Assembly: GCF_030247185.1 (NCBI RefSeq)
Contig: NC_080570.1
Span: 81,248,216-81,312,215, forward strand
Reading direction: 5' to 3'
DNA from: Malaya genurostris
Taxonomy: Eukaryota; Arthropoda; Insecta; Diptera; Culicidae
DNA: 64,000 bases
Below the pieces are notes generated by a model. That model was not told the origin of the DNA and made no database searches. It saw only the letters and a program-made list of their open reading frames with translations. The position numbers and the translations under genes were made by a program. How positions within the stretch are numbered: position 1 is the stretch's first letter; each line of letters begins with the position of its first letter. Of this stretch, positions 23,130-34,330 are shown in pieces.

Positions 23130-24620
23130 TATTGTAAAATCCACAGACACATTGTAGTCCTAATGATAATTTCTAATATTAAGTAATAATTTTGCTTGAA
23201 TTGTTTTGCGTGGAAGGTTGAAGTCAAATCCAGATGATACACGATTGAACGATCTTTACAAGCCTGTAACGGCATCGTTTGTTCCATAGTTGGTGCGACG
23301 TAGAGGTAGTCGAAAAAGGGCGTTGTTACGGAGAGCATTAAGACGAATATTGATTTTAACCTCACGGAGCAAAGCGGGGCAGTCAGTCCTATCATTCAAA
23401 ATAGCAGCTATCATCAAAGCACGCGACAGCTCTCGTCGTTCTTGTAGTGTGTCAAGACCAATCACCAATCCGCGACATTCATAGCTCGGCAGTTGATGTG
23501 GATTATTCCAAGGTAATCGTCGAAGAACAAAACGTACGAATCAACGTTGTATAGATTCTATTCTATGAGCTCCATTAAGGCAAAGAGGGTTCCAGACTAC
23601 TGAGCAATATTCTAAAGTGCTTAGTGCTGTTTGAACGATAACTGCTCATCGAGAAAGACACTAAGATCTTTGACACATGTCGAATCCTTCAAGATATTAT
23701 TCGAATTTGAATGGTAACTTTAACTTTGATTGAGCACTTCTCGGGATTCACTATCATATGATTGGTTTTGCACTACTTCGCAAAGATTTTCAATTGCCGT
23801 TGAGCTGCGAATGGTATGATAGATCTTGAGGACATTAGCGAAAGACACTCGTGGTCCATCCAGACAAAGATTTACATCATTGATGTACAGTAAGAAAATC
23901 AAAGGGCCAAGATGACTCCCCTGTTGAATTCCAGACGTTGCGACAAATTCTTCGGAAACACAATCATCAATTTTGATGTCCGTCGATTGCTGAGTTATGA
24001 TTGTATCCACTGAATGACGTTTGCACCAAAGCCGAGTTGATTTAATTTTGCAATTGTGATGTCATGATTGATTTTATCGAAAGCGGAAGAGAGATCTGTA
24101 TAGATAACGTCCGTCTGCAACCCGTCTGACATAGCATTTGTTATGTAAGATGTAAAAGATGCAAGGTTGGTAGGTGTTGAACGCTTCGGCATAAACCCGT
24201 GTTGAGTATTATCAATGTACTGCTTGCAATGGTTAAAAACTTGAGGCAGAATTACTTTTTCGAACAATTTAGGAATTGCACTAAGAGAAGTGATACCGCG
24301 GTAGTTGTTCATATCGCTTTTGTCGCCTTTCTTGTAAACCGGATACATAAACAAAGCTTTCCATGAATCCGGAAACACTGCTGTAGTTAATAAGGTTCTG
24401 AATAAACGATAAAGTGGTGATATTATTCCAGCCGAATAACTGCCGGTATGCCATCTGGTTTTGCAGAACTGAAGACTTCAATACATCGATAGCCATCTGT
24501 ACCGAATTCACGTCTATGTCAATGGAGTGCAAAAAGCAATTAGATACCGGAATGTTGATCGCCGCTCTTTCGATTTGCTGTGGGGATAGTGATAGTGCAA
24601 GTGTCATATACCATTCGACT
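23130..24620 (-). pseudogene. non-LTR reverse transcriptase relic with destroyed active site
   Basis: Read on the minus strand the order is typical of a Jockey-group ORF2: PDSWKALFMYPVYKKGDKSD, then NNYRGITSLSAIPKLFEK, a fingers/palm block with TDLSSAFDKINHDI (motif A), SGIQQGSHLGPLIFLLYIND (motif B), then SFANVLKIY where FADD should stand. Both catalytic aspartates of motif C are thus lost. A frameshift separates motif A from motif B near 24000. Downstream pieces (RRELSRALMIAAILNDRTDC and ALRNNALFRLPLRR) match the C-terminal end of such ORFs. No poly-A or target duplication is visible. Confidence 0.88.
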
Positions 24621-25740
24621 CAGTTCGTCGAGATGTGCAATGTCTGTGTGTGTGCGTGTGCGATGTGTAAAATAATCTCTTTAGGTTTTCTCGGAGATGA
24701 CTGAACTGATTTTGATAAACTTAGATTCGTCTGGTGATCCCATACGGAGTTCCTGAGTTTAATTCGGTTTCGGAGTTAAGTGTTAAATGTGTTGAACATT
24801 GCACAGTCACTTTAAGTGGTGAAACAAATAAACCGTGGAAATTTTTCTAAACTGGTCTGAAAACTACACAAATTGATAGCCATTATCAGTAAGCAGTTAA
24901 ACAAACCGATTCCTGCTATCCTGGTTCCCGGTTCCGAAAGCATCTCTCAAAGATTTGCTACCGCTCAATTTTCTCGAAGATAGTTGAAACTATTTCCACA
25001 AGCTTGTAACAATTCTAGGCTTGTTTGACAGCTACTATTGCGATCTAGTTAGAAGATTAAACGGCTGTCACTTCTGGTTCCGGAGATATAATATTATGAG
25101 GAACATAACCGACAAAGCCAATTTCTATAAGTCGGGGCGGCAGGGGTCATATACCATTCGACTCAGTGCGTTGAGCACGCACGTCTCTGTTTTGTGTGTA
25201 TATGTGCGTGTTCATGTGTTCCCATACAGAATTCCTCAATATTGTTTGAATCTGACTTCCGGTTCTGGAATTATAGGATAAAATGTGCAAAAAAGTTCTC
25301 GAAGATTGCAGAACCGATTTTTATTAAAATAGATTCGAATGAAAAGAGTTTAGATTCCATATACAACTCCTGCATTTCATCTTGATCCGTCTTTCGGTTC
25401 TGGAATTACAGTGTTTAGTTTAAAAATTGCATTCACAAACTTAGGTTCAAATGAATGGCCTTACGATCCTATACGAAACTCCTGAATTTCATGCGGATCC
25501 GACCTCCGATTCCGGAATTACAGGATTAATCCTGTAATCGCTTAAGCGTGTTGAACATTTCAAGCTGTTATACTATAAAATACGGAAAAATATTTCAAAT
25601 CAGTTGCAATCGATAGGCCTTGTCAGTTAACGGCCAAACGTATCCATCCTGCTATACCAGTCCCCGGCTCACGATTCCAGAAGTACCGCAAATAACGTTT
25701 GCATTTGAAAAAGTGGACAAAATTGCCGATTCATGAGTTT
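24605..25740 (+). repeat. dispersed tandem-monomer family, copy
   Basis: This copy begins at the landmark TATACCATTCGACTCAGTTC followed by a GTGTGT-rich stretch, then carries repeated units with TTTTCTCGAAGAT..TGAACCGATTTT and CGGTTCCGGAATTAC motifs, and a second start landmark at about 25150. It is non-coding; the Cys-rich and Val-rich short peptides come from the GT tract. Confidence 0.7.
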
Positions 25741-25837
25741 ACCTTCACTGACGCACTGACAAAACCACACATACAGCATCAACCATAATAACTTATTAGT
25801 CAGCAGACAGCTTTATCAGTCGAACTTATTACTGTGA

Positions 25838-26392
25838 TGGCAAAAACAGTGAAACAACTCCGTTCAGAAGTGGACCCGTTCAAAACGGACATCGTGCGTC
25901 ACTTTGTGGACGCCGAATATGTCCGTTCCAGCAATTAACAATCAGAGCATCGAAACAAGGCCCGGATTCGGATGGCAGACGACTCAGAGTGATGAGAAGC
26001 TCCAGAGGAAGCTGAAGAGGAAGAACGAAGGAAACGTGGTTATATCGCGGTACCCGCTTGGCCTGAAGGTCAGTGCAACCGGCCAAATAGCGAAAAAGTA
26101 CCTGCAAACAGTGGCGGTGGCGGCCCATTACTCGAAGCGATCGTTGGAGGAGATGGAGCGACTGAATATTGATGTGATACCCAAGTCGGTGTCAAAATTT
26201 TCAAACTATTGTATAAAGCGCACCAGTATGCACATGCTGGTACGAAAGAAGAAAATATATTTTCGCCTCTACGAAGGAAGCACGCTGTGTACGGTTTTCG
26301 ATTTCGTACACGCGGTAAAGAAAACGAAAACCGACACCAACACTGTAAAACTATTTGAACTTTTAGGCAAGTTTTTGGGGCACTTACTATAA
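25838..26392 (+). pseudogene. possible transposase relic
   Basis: An ATG at 25838 opens MAKTVKQLRSEVDPFKTD, followed by IVRHFVDAEYVRSS and then a stop near 25937. The downstream frame (25904-26392) reads NVVISRYPLGLKVSATGQIA and KKYLQTVAVAAHYSKRSLEE. The composition is more protein-like and GC-richer than the surroundings. The opening resembles N-terminal regions of mosquito mariner-group transposases as I remember them, but no catalytic motif is visible. Two frames and internal stops mean it is broken. The assignment is an inference; it could be another transposon protein. Confidence 0.45.
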
Positions 26393-26394
26393 CT

Positions 26395-26700
26395 GAGACA
26401 GTCTCCGGACTCCGGGTTCGGAAATAGTTATTCAAAATGTCCAATATGAACTTTCATCGATTTCTCGTGAAATGTTAATGCGAAAAGCACCACTAGGTGG
26501 ATTGAAACAGATTTTTTGTTAACATCATACACCTCTCGAATAAAAAAGCTTCCTGGATCTTAGTGCGTTGATGGGAAACGAGCCTAAATAAGCTGCTTGA
26601 AAGACTTAGTAAATACTCTATGCCCTTCCTCAAGGGCTGAGGACAGTACATCAAAAAGTAAGTTTTTTGACTATTTTAGTTGAGAATATTCTGTGAAATT
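26395..26700. other. end of a dispersed family and short spacer
   Basis: The stretch includes the family end motif CACCACTAGGTGGATTGAAA (about 26489) and a decayed SINE-like segment near 26540-26640. There is no gene. Confidence 0.5.
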
Positions 26701-26702
26701 TA

Positions 26703-27751
26703 AAGTAAGTAAAGAAAGTAAAGTAAGTAAAGTAAGTAAAGTAAGTAAAGTAAGTAAAGTAAGTAAAGTAAGTAAAGTAAGTAAAGTAAGTAAAGTAAGT
26801 AAAGTAAGTAAAGTAAGTAAAGTAAGTAAAGTAAGTAAAGTAAGTAAAGTAAGTAAAGTAAGTAAAGTAAGTAAAGTAAGTAAAGTAAGTAAAGTAAGTA
26901 AAGTAAGTAAAGTAAGTAAAGTAAGTAAAGTAAGTAAAGTAAGTAAAGTAAGTAAAGTAAGTAAAGTAAGTAAAGTAAGTAAAGTAAGTAAAGTAAGTAA
27001 AGTAAGTAAAGTAAGTAAAGTAAGTAAAGTAAGTAAAGTAAGTAAAGTAAGTAAAGTAAGTAAAGTAAGTAAAGTAAGTAAAGTAAGTAAAGTAAGTAAA
27101 GTAAGTAAAGTAAGTAAAGTAAGTAAAGTAAGTAAAGTAAGTAAAGTAAGTAAAGTAAGTAAAGTAAGTAAAGTAAGTAAAGTAAGTAAAGTAAGTAAAG
27201 TAAGTAAAGTAAGTAAAGTAAGTAAAGTAAGTAAAGTAAGTAAAGTAAGTAAAGTAAGTAAAGTAAGTAAAGTAAGTAAAGTAAGTAAAGTAAGTAAAGT
27301 AAGTAAAGTAAGTAAAGTAAGTAAAGTAAGTAAAGTAAGTAAAGTAAGTAAAGTAAGTAAAGTAAGTAAAGTAAGTAAAGTAAGTAAAGTAAGTAAAGTA
27401 AGTAAAGTAAGTAAAGTAAGTAAAGTAAGTAAAGTAAGTAAAGTAAGTAAAGTAAGTAAAGTAAGTAAAGTAAGTAAAGTAAGTAAAGTAAGTAAAGTAA
27501 GTAAAGTAAGTAAAGTAAGTAAAGTAAGTAAAGTAAGTAAAGTAAGTAAAGTAAGTAAAGTAAGTAAAGTAAGTAAAGTAAGTAAAGTAAGTAAAGTAAG
27601 TAAAGTAAGTAAAGTAAGTAAAGTAAGTAAAGTAAGTAAAGTAAGTAAAGTAAGTAAAGTAAGTAAAGTAAGTAAAGTAAGTAAAGTAAGTAAAGTAAGT
27701 AAAGTAAGTAAAGTAAGTAAAGTAAGTAAAGTAAGTAAAGTAAGTAAAGTA
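26703..27751. repeat. nearly perfect 9-bp satellite, unit AAGTAAGTA
   Basis: About 116 consecutive copies of a 9-bp unit (AAAGTAAGT in another register), uniform except for one variant near the left edge (AAAGAAAG) and decay at the right edge. Nine is a multiple of three, so several frames stay open across the whole kilobase (Lys-Val-Ser on the plus strand; Leu-Thr-Leu and Leu-Leu-Tyr on the minus strand). These are not genes. The array lies in broad intron 5, about 490 bp beyond the exon 5 donor. Confidence 0.98.
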
Positions 27752-28244
27752 AGAAAATCACCAGCTACATCGTGCATAGTCTGAACGTGTGTAGAGTTTT
27801 GACCGATTAGGTTTCTTTCTTAGTTGTTGCTTATCTCATCCAGTTTAAAAAATAGAACAATTTCCTCAGATTATAGATGATTGCAGATTGGAGTCCAGTT
27901 TCAAAGATTTCGCGCAAATTTTAATTTTTTATATTTCATTCTTCAATTATTGTGTAGACCGTCTTTCTCTGGGTTTCAATAGAAATAAACTAAATTCATA
28001 GCTACTTTACGTTATAACGAAGAAAATCATTAAAAGGACTAAATAAAGTACGTAAACGAAATTTGATTTTGTGAAGTGTATGGTAAGATCTTAAGTAATC
28101 CTACGTAGCTTGCGCAAATTTTAATAATAATTTATAAAAAATGCTTATTCCCCGAAATCTTAACATTCTGTTCACCTTGCTGCCTTTTATTCAGCGACAC
28201 ATACAAAGTAAACTATGAGTTGCATAAATAAATAATTTACATAC
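27752..28244. other. broad intron 5 immediately after exon 5
   Basis: About 490 bp of AT-rich intron. The donor GTATGT lies at 28244-28239. No repeat or other feature seen. Confidence 0.55.
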
Positions 28245-28396
28245 CTGCAAGTGCAGCAGGATCAGTCGCTAATGCAGCTATAGAAAAATTGAATGATCCT
28301 GTAGGCGCAAAAAGTTTATTGTCTCCGGGAGACATTAAAAAGGGAGGAGCTGCGTGGGAATGTATGCTGCTGTCCATATCATCCTCGTGAGGTGAA
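28245..28396 (-). CDS. br: broad core exon 5
   Basis: This 152-nt core exon of broad enters in phase 2 and leaves in phase 1. The acceptor follows AATTATATTTAACAG, and the donor is GTATGT at 28244-28239. Encoded residues begin SPHEDDMDSS and include HAAPPFLMSPGDNKLF, which matches the conserved HAAPQFIMSP-type block of the Drosophila core as I recall it, then an Ala-rich stretch ending PAALAG. This part lies between the BTB domain and the zinc fingers; I know no catalytic or metal-binding motif here. The next core exon is 24 kb away. The intron in between contains a 9-bp satellite, several transposons and two LINE relics. Identification and boundaries are firm because the reading frame stays continuous through both junctions. 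Confidence 0.92.
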
Positions 28397-28500
28397 CTGT
28401 TAAATATAATTTTTTTTATTATGTATAGATTCAATTGTACGGAGAATTAAAAGATGAAGTATAATGATACGAAGTATTAGGAATACATGTAGAATATTAC

Positions 28501-28846
28501 CTAATAGATCCCTTGATATCGGTAGGATGATGTATGCCGTGAGGGTCGTCGCCGATTGAATCGGAACTGTTCTCGTTTTCAATGTTGGAATTGCACACTA
28601 GCTCCATTGGCTCTGATTTAACATCTTCATTGGAACGAACAGAGGGCGACGGAGTAAGACTTTCTTTGTCTGTGTTCGATCCTAAGCTTCCACCGTTTGT
28701 AGCTATACTACCAAGACTTCCACTGGATCGATCGACTGGTGCATTATCCTTGCTAGTAGCGATCAGATTGTTGTTGTTGTTGTTATTATTATTATTGTTT
28801 AAATTGTTAGTGTTGTTGTTGATATTGATGCTATTGTTGTTATTAC
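28501..28846 (-). CDS. br: broad core exon 4, Asn-rich linker
   Basis: This 346-nt exon of the Broad core enters in phase 1 (acceptor TTTTCAATACAG ending at 28847) and leaves in phase 2 (donor GTAATA from 28500). It opens with an Asn-rich homopolymer-like segment, then DRSSGSLGSIATNGGSLG, then SLTPSPSVRSNEDVKSEPM, and ends in HHPTDIKGSI. The SLTPSP and VKSEPM blocks match the Drosophila Broad core as I recall it. VKSE fits the sumoylation consensus hydrophobic-K-x-E, so Lys modification is possible; this is motif-based inference. It is separated from exon 3 by an intron of only 62 bp, in contrast to the 24-kb introns elsewhere in the gene. The Asn run is encoded by an AAT/AAC repeat and is likely to vary in length. 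Confidence 0.92.
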
Positions 28847-28908
28847 CTGTATTGAAAAGAATGTAACGATGTTACCATTCATTACCTGTAAAACATTCCG
28901 ATCCTTAC

Positions 28909-29347
28909 CATTAGGCGTTTTGCTGCTATCATGCCGAAGATGATCTTTAATATGCGGGGAGTGTGGGTTGCTGTTATTTGTTTTCATACTTGTGGAAAAG
29001 TCTGTAGCTGTTATTTGTGGCATGTGACTCACCGCATCTAGATTATTATTATTACCAAGCATATTGTCAGTGGACATGCGAAGACGTTTCAATGACAATT
29101 CATCGGATTGATTAGAATTGTTTCTTTCACGCCTCAACGCAGCTGCAGCGGCTGCCCTTCTAAGCAGCTGGTTTACTGTAGAACTTCCATGACCTGAGGA
29201 GGAGTGATGAAGGTTATTAAGATGCGAGGGTGGAGGTACACTTTGGGCAAATAGAGCATCTTCAACCAATTTGTCCGTATAGCTGGGATGATGGTGACCT
29301 GTCGGTGTTCGGTTCTCTGAGCCGGTAGATGTTTGTACTTGTGCTAA
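28909..29347 (-). CDS. br: broad core exon 3
   Basis: This 439-nt exon follows the BTB exons in phase 0 (acceptor TATCTTTTCCAG, ending at 29348) and leaves in phase 1 at a GTAAGG donor (28908-28903). It begins LAQVQTSTGSENRTP, which corresponds to the LAQIQ segment just after the BTB domain in Drosophila Broad. It continues with His-rich and Ser-rich sequence, a poly-Ala/Arg stretch (LLRRAAAAAALRRE), LKRLRMSTDN, and a TDFSTSMKTNN block. The basic KRLR patch could act as a nuclear localisation signal (inference). A second GT, at CAG|GTAATG near 28886-28885, could look like the donor, but its use would bring a stop into frame early in exon 4, so the GTAAGG site is preferred. Confidence 0.93.
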
Positions 29348-31010
29348 CTGGAAAAGATAGATCAAATGATTAAAATTAACCTTTCAGTTTTAGTACATTC
29401 ATCTTATTTTATCCTAGGGCAGTTTGAAGTATAAGTGGTAAAGTCAAACCATCACCGTAATCTCAAACGTTAAATTTGTCTAACTATCAACGCAATAGAA
29501 ACTCACGTTGAAACGATGAATTACTTAATGTGTTACCTTTTTGCGTTACTCTGTTAGTGGAATTTCTATTAATTTCGCTTCGTTTATCATAATTAAACAA
29601 TAACTTTCACTAAGACGTAATTCTTAAAAAACGGATATATTTTTGCAGTATTCAGTAGTCCATGACTATAAACTTATAAAACGGATACAATGACTACAAT
29701 AAGGTAATTCGCAATTGGTATCTGCTTTGCAATCTTGGTATCTACAGTCGTGATAAATACGCTGAACCTGATGAATAGTTTTGATTACACGTTTCACTAA
29801 TTTGTTCAGCAACTGAATATGGAGTAGTAGATCATATAGTTGCTGAGCTGTGAATTACATTATTATTTAAAAAAAATAAAAAAAACTAGTGGGATAATTT
29901 TGGATATATGATAACAGCAGGTATGTTGATGCATAATTGTAAATATCAGAAGAAAAGTTAAGTGAGCTGCACTGTACATAAAGTAAAAATCGATTCACGT
30001 TACTATTCGAGCAGAGATAGTAATAGCATACGATATACAGTGGGGTCTCATACAACGCGGATTCGGTTTTGCCGGTTTTAGTTGTTGCCGGATTGAACGG
30101 TTATTTCGTTTCGGTCGACAGAGAGAACCACACAATCTTCGGCAAACTTGTTGTATATACTTAGACCAACAATTTAGTGTAGTTTGACAGACAATTAGTT
30201 CAGAACTGCTCCACCAGGGGCGCTTTGAAAAATGCATGATACAAATCATTTGCTTAACACAGACAAAACGATTTGAGCTTCAAGTAACTCCCAAATTATA
30301 GCATTCTGAAAAATGCGGGAACTCAAAGTTTGTCAAACAACAAATGTTTTAACTCGGAATCTCTCCATCAGATGTAGTTAATGTGGTTGAATTCACATTT
30401 TAATTATCAGAATTAGGCTCTTAACAAAAAACTTAAAGATGTAGAGCGTTAGGAATGTCAGGGTATATATTATGAAATCATGTTAGTTGAGAACTTGTCC
30501 ACCGAACTTCTAAACACTGATGAAATAGAATGTTGGTGTTTTCGGAAAGAATGTTGCAGAGTTGAAGACAGATCAAATTGTATAAACAGTATCTGAAAAT
30601 GCAGTGCAATTCAAGGTTGGAAATTTATCATACCCATTCAAATGGTTTCTTCGAGAAGTTGTTCTGGGATTTCAATACCTATTAAATGATTGACTAAACA
30701 GTTCGTATTGTATCTACAAGATAGTCTCCAGTAATTGAAAACCATAACTGTTTGCGAGAGTAATGTTATCGATCAGTTTTTCAATAAATTGGTGGAGGAT
30801 AGACAAATCGAAAAGTGTTTTCCTAGAAGGCGCTACTAAGCTACTACAGTATTACCAAGAATAAGCTATCGATATCTGAAACCTGTGGAACTTGAGAGAG
30901 TGAGAGTCGAACTGAATATTAAAGTTTTGATTATTTGTATTGCAATATATAAAGATAAGAACATAAAACCTGATATGATAGGTTTTTGCCTTTCTCTATA
31001 GAAAGGTATT
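29348..31010. repeat. broad intron 2, part with a dispersed repeat
   Basis: Segments at about 29425-29480 and 29735-29855 (GATCATATAGTTGCTGAGCT landmark) recur in the same orientation at about 51130-51325, so they belong to a dispersed element. The remainder to 31010 shows nothing I recognise. Confidence 0.6.
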
Positions 31011-31014
31011 AGAA

Positions 31015-31345
31015 TTGCTGGAAAAATCGAATTTTGAACGGAGCCTCGGAGACCCATAGTGTTATATACCATTCGACTCAGTTCGACGAGATCGAAAAAT
31101 GTCTGTGTGTGTGTGTGTATGTGTGTGTGCACTTGTCGAAGATATATATACGCGCTCAACGATCGCTTCTCAGAGATGGCTGAACCGATTTCAACAAAAT
31201 TATGCTCTTTTGAAAGCTACTGTCGGGCCATTAATCAAGTTCAAAGATTAAATGGCTGTGACTTTTTGTTTCGGATATATGATGGTATAAGTGATATAAC
31301 CGACAAAAAACGTTGTTTTTACCGCTCTAATATATATAAGGGTGC
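31015..31345 (+). repeat. dispersed tandem-monomer family, single-monomer copy
   Basis: Contains the start landmark TATACCATTCGACTCAGTTC, a (GT)n stretch and one monomer with GATGGCTGAACCGATTTC and CGGGCCATTAATCAAGTTC. Non-coding. Confidence 0.75.
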
Positions 31346-32090
31346 GAATATTTTGTGAACCCCCCTTATTTCGTAAGGCGGTGGTACTCAAAAGTTTGAG
31401 CACTAAAAAAAAGTCCCCAGACAAAATTTGAGCTGAATCAGATATGGGTAAGAGGTGCTGTCCGACTGTTAAGGTTTGAAAATTTTCGATCTTGAAAAAT
31501 TACCATAGGGGGGAGTACATGAAATTTACGAAATCGAACATTTTTTTTGATGCCAAACGTTTTCGAATTGCATGAAACGTCGAGATTTAGTGTCATCTTA
31601 ACAAAAATTTTTGTTTGAAAAAATCGATTTTCTGGGACCCAGGAAGTCGATATTTTCTAGAAAAAAAATCTTTCGAGATGACACTAAATCTCAACGTTTC
31701 ATGCAATTCTAAGCCTTTTGGCATCAAACATTTTTTTGTCGTGAATACGACTTACTTTACTATATGGGGTGCCTTTTCAAAATTTACCCTCTGAGAGAGT
31801 GATAAGTTTTTGATCGTGAGTATCTCTTGTTGTATCTAACGAATCAACATAATTTTTGCTATACGCCATCAGAAATATGATCTCAATTTTATGATAAAAT
31901 TATCAGTTGTGTGACATAATCTCAAATAATTCAAAATTAAACTTTTCTGAAATGTTTGGTATAAACGAGTATCAAAGAGGATAATTCATAAGGCGCGTTT
32001 GCCCTTCTCGTATTTGGAAAGCGCATAGCTCAGTGATCTGTGAAAGGATTTGAATAAACTAACTACCAACAGAATCGAAATATTTCAACT
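31345..32090. repeat. inverted-repeat segment
   Basis: Arms at about 31557-31605 (GCATGAAACGTCGAGATTTA) and 31675-31718 (TAAATCTCAACGTTTCATGC) are near-perfect reverse complements around a roughly 70-bp loop. The motif at 31740-31810 is shared with 15700-15775 and 48545-48615. Probably a decayed foldback element. Confidence 0.6.
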
Positions 32091-32109
32091 TAATCGTGTA
32101 TAGAAAAAG

Positions 32110-33330
32110 CATTGAAGTATTTCAATAGTACACTATTGAAAAACCTGTATCATTTGACCCATCTCAACACCAGCCAATCAGAAAGCGTTCTGAGGAAGAG
32201 AACAAAATATCTGCTGCTGTACAACAAATCGTTCGAGAAAATGTTCCAAACAGTGTTTAATATCGTAGTGAGTTCCACAATTTGGTCCTTCTGAAAGGCA
32301 GGAATGAATCCCGTACAGTATCCGGATAGTTTCTTTCAATGAAACGCAAATCCGAAATGAAATATCGAAATAAAAATTCTATATGCTGCTATTTTTATAG
32401 CCGTTAGGACCGTCCATTAGAGAAAAAGCTACAAACGAAATCAGATAAAAGCAAGCCTCTCAACAAAAATTGGATCAGTTTGGATTCTATCGCCACTGCG
32501 AGCAGATGTTTTTTTTGTCGTTTGCAAAGCTTGTTTCGCTTTCGACAAGAGCGATTACGTCACAGCTGCCAGTCATTTGCATTGATGAAAAAGAAACGGT
32601 GGAGAGCATTACACAAAAGCAGAAATTCTAATGGCTCTAAAAGTTTTCTAAACAACTATTAGGATTTCTGGCTCGCACATCGAAGGGAAATATCCTCAGT
32701 TTAGTGCAAATCTAGAACAGTTTGGTTAGATTTTTGCACTTTTCGCTGTGTGAAATTCACAGTAATCGAGATTAAGTGAAGTCTTCTTTGTTTTTTGCGA
32801 AAAATGTTCCAGAATTTAATGTCGTAGAGAATTACGCAATTTGACCCTTCTGAATGCTAGAAACAAATCCCTACAGCATATTGATAGTTTCTTTCAATAA
32901 ATTATTCAAATCCGAAATGAAATAATCGACATTAAAATTCTGTATGCGGTTATTTTTATAGCCGTTAGGACCGCCCATTAGTGAAAAAGCTACAAACGAA
33001 ATCAGGTAAAAACAAGCCTCTCAACAAAAATTGGATCAGTTTGGATTCTATCGCCACTGCGAGCAGATGTATTTTGTGTCGTTTGCATTGGCGAAAAAGC
33101 AACGGTGGAGAGCATTACACAAAATCAGAAATTCAAATGGCTCTAAAAGTTTTCTAAAACAACTATTAGGATTTCTTGCTCGCACATCGAAGGGAAATAT
33201 CCTCAGTTTAGTGCAAACCTGGAACTGTGTGATTTGATTTTAGCACTTTTCGCTGTGTGAAATTTACAGTAATCTAGATCAAGTGAAGCCTTCTTTGTTT
33301 TTGCGAATTTTGCATAATTCATACAATTGA
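32110..33330 (+). repeat. tandem duplication, two units of about 0.5 kb
   Basis: A unit starting near 32275 (TTTGGTCCTTCTGAA) repeats from about 32835 to 33320, with shared landmarks TTTATAGCCGTTAGGACCG and CAAAAATTGGATCAGTTTGG, and ending CGCTGTGTGAAATT. The first unit holds about 35 bp not present in the second, near 32525-32560. The leading 32110-32225 part is the inverted counterpart of 20430-20545. No coding function. Confidence 0.75.
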
Positions 33331-33529
33331 TCAACTAATTGATATCCAGAAGTGTTAAGGAACATGCCAGTTGTTTTCGTATTCACGACATCCAGTTATG
33401 TCTCTGACATTACCCCCCACCCGCCTTTTTCGATATCGAAAATTTCAAACCCTCTATGGTGATTTTTCAAGATATATGAAAATTCCACTGAGTGGACTAA
33501 GAATGGTTTTTGCCTTTCTCTTTAGAAAT

Positions 33530-34330
33530 GTATTAGAATTGCTGAAAAAACCGACTTTCGAACGGAGCCTCGGAGACCCATAGTGTTATATACCATTCGA
33601 CTCAGTTCGACGAGATCGGAAAATTTCTGTGTGTGTATGTATGTGTGTGTGTGCGTATGATTGTATGTGTTTGCACTTTTCGAAGATATTTGAACGCGCT
33701 CAATTTTCTCAGAGATGGCTGAACCGATTTTAATAAACTTGGGCTCGTTTGAAAGCTACTGTCGGGCCATGGATCAAGTTCGAAGATCAAATTGCTGTGA
33801 CTTTTGGTTCCGGAGTTATGATTGTATAAGTGACGTAATCGACAAAAAGCGTTGTATTTGAACGCGCTAAATTTTCTCAGAGATGGCTGAACCGATTTTA
33901 ACAAACGTGGGCTCGTTTGAAAGCTACTATCGGGCCATTATCAAGTTCGAAGATCCAATGGCTGTGACTTTTGGTTCCGGAGATATGATTGTATAAGTGA
34001 CGTAACTGACAAAAAGCGGTTTATTTGAACGCGCTCAATTTTCTCAGAGATGGCTGAACCGATTTTAACAAACTTGGACTCGTTTGAAAGCTACTGTCAG
34101 GCCATTGATCAAGTTCGAAGATCAAATGGCTGTGACTTTTGGTTCCGGAGATATGATTGTATAAGTGACGTAACCGACAAAAAGCGTTGTATTTGAACGC
34201 GCTCAATTTTCTCAGAAATGGCTGAACCGATTTAAACAAACTTGAGCTCGTTTGAAAGCTACTGTCGGGCCATTGATCAAGTTCGAAGATCAAATGGCTG
34301 TGACTTTTGGTTCCAGAGAAAGTTGTTCGG
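33530..34330 (+). repeat. dispersed tandem-monomer family, four-monomer copy
   Basis: After the start landmark at about 33587 and a GT-rich stretch, a unit of about 167 bp repeats nearly four times (starts near 33690, 33858, 34025 and 34193). Each unit carries GATGGCTGAACCGATTTTAA, GTTTGAAAGCTACTGTC and TGGTTCCGGAGATATGATTG. Minus-strand open frames across it are repeat artefacts. Confidence 0.88.

Noticed and set aside
26671..27784. Open frames of more than 350 codons across the 9-bp repeat (Lys-Val-Ser, Leu-Thr-Leu and Leu-Leu-Tyr repeats)
   Set aside because: They are forced by a 9-bp unit without stops in those frames. No start context, domain or splice context supports them.
28885..28908. 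Alternative donor CAG|GTAATG for core exon 3
   Set aside because: It would add 23 nt, change phase and run into a stop codon early in exon 4.
33602..34293. Direct repeats read as a CRISPR-like array
   Set aside because: The units are contiguous 167-bp monomers without unique spacers, in a eukaryotic intron, and dispersed across the window.
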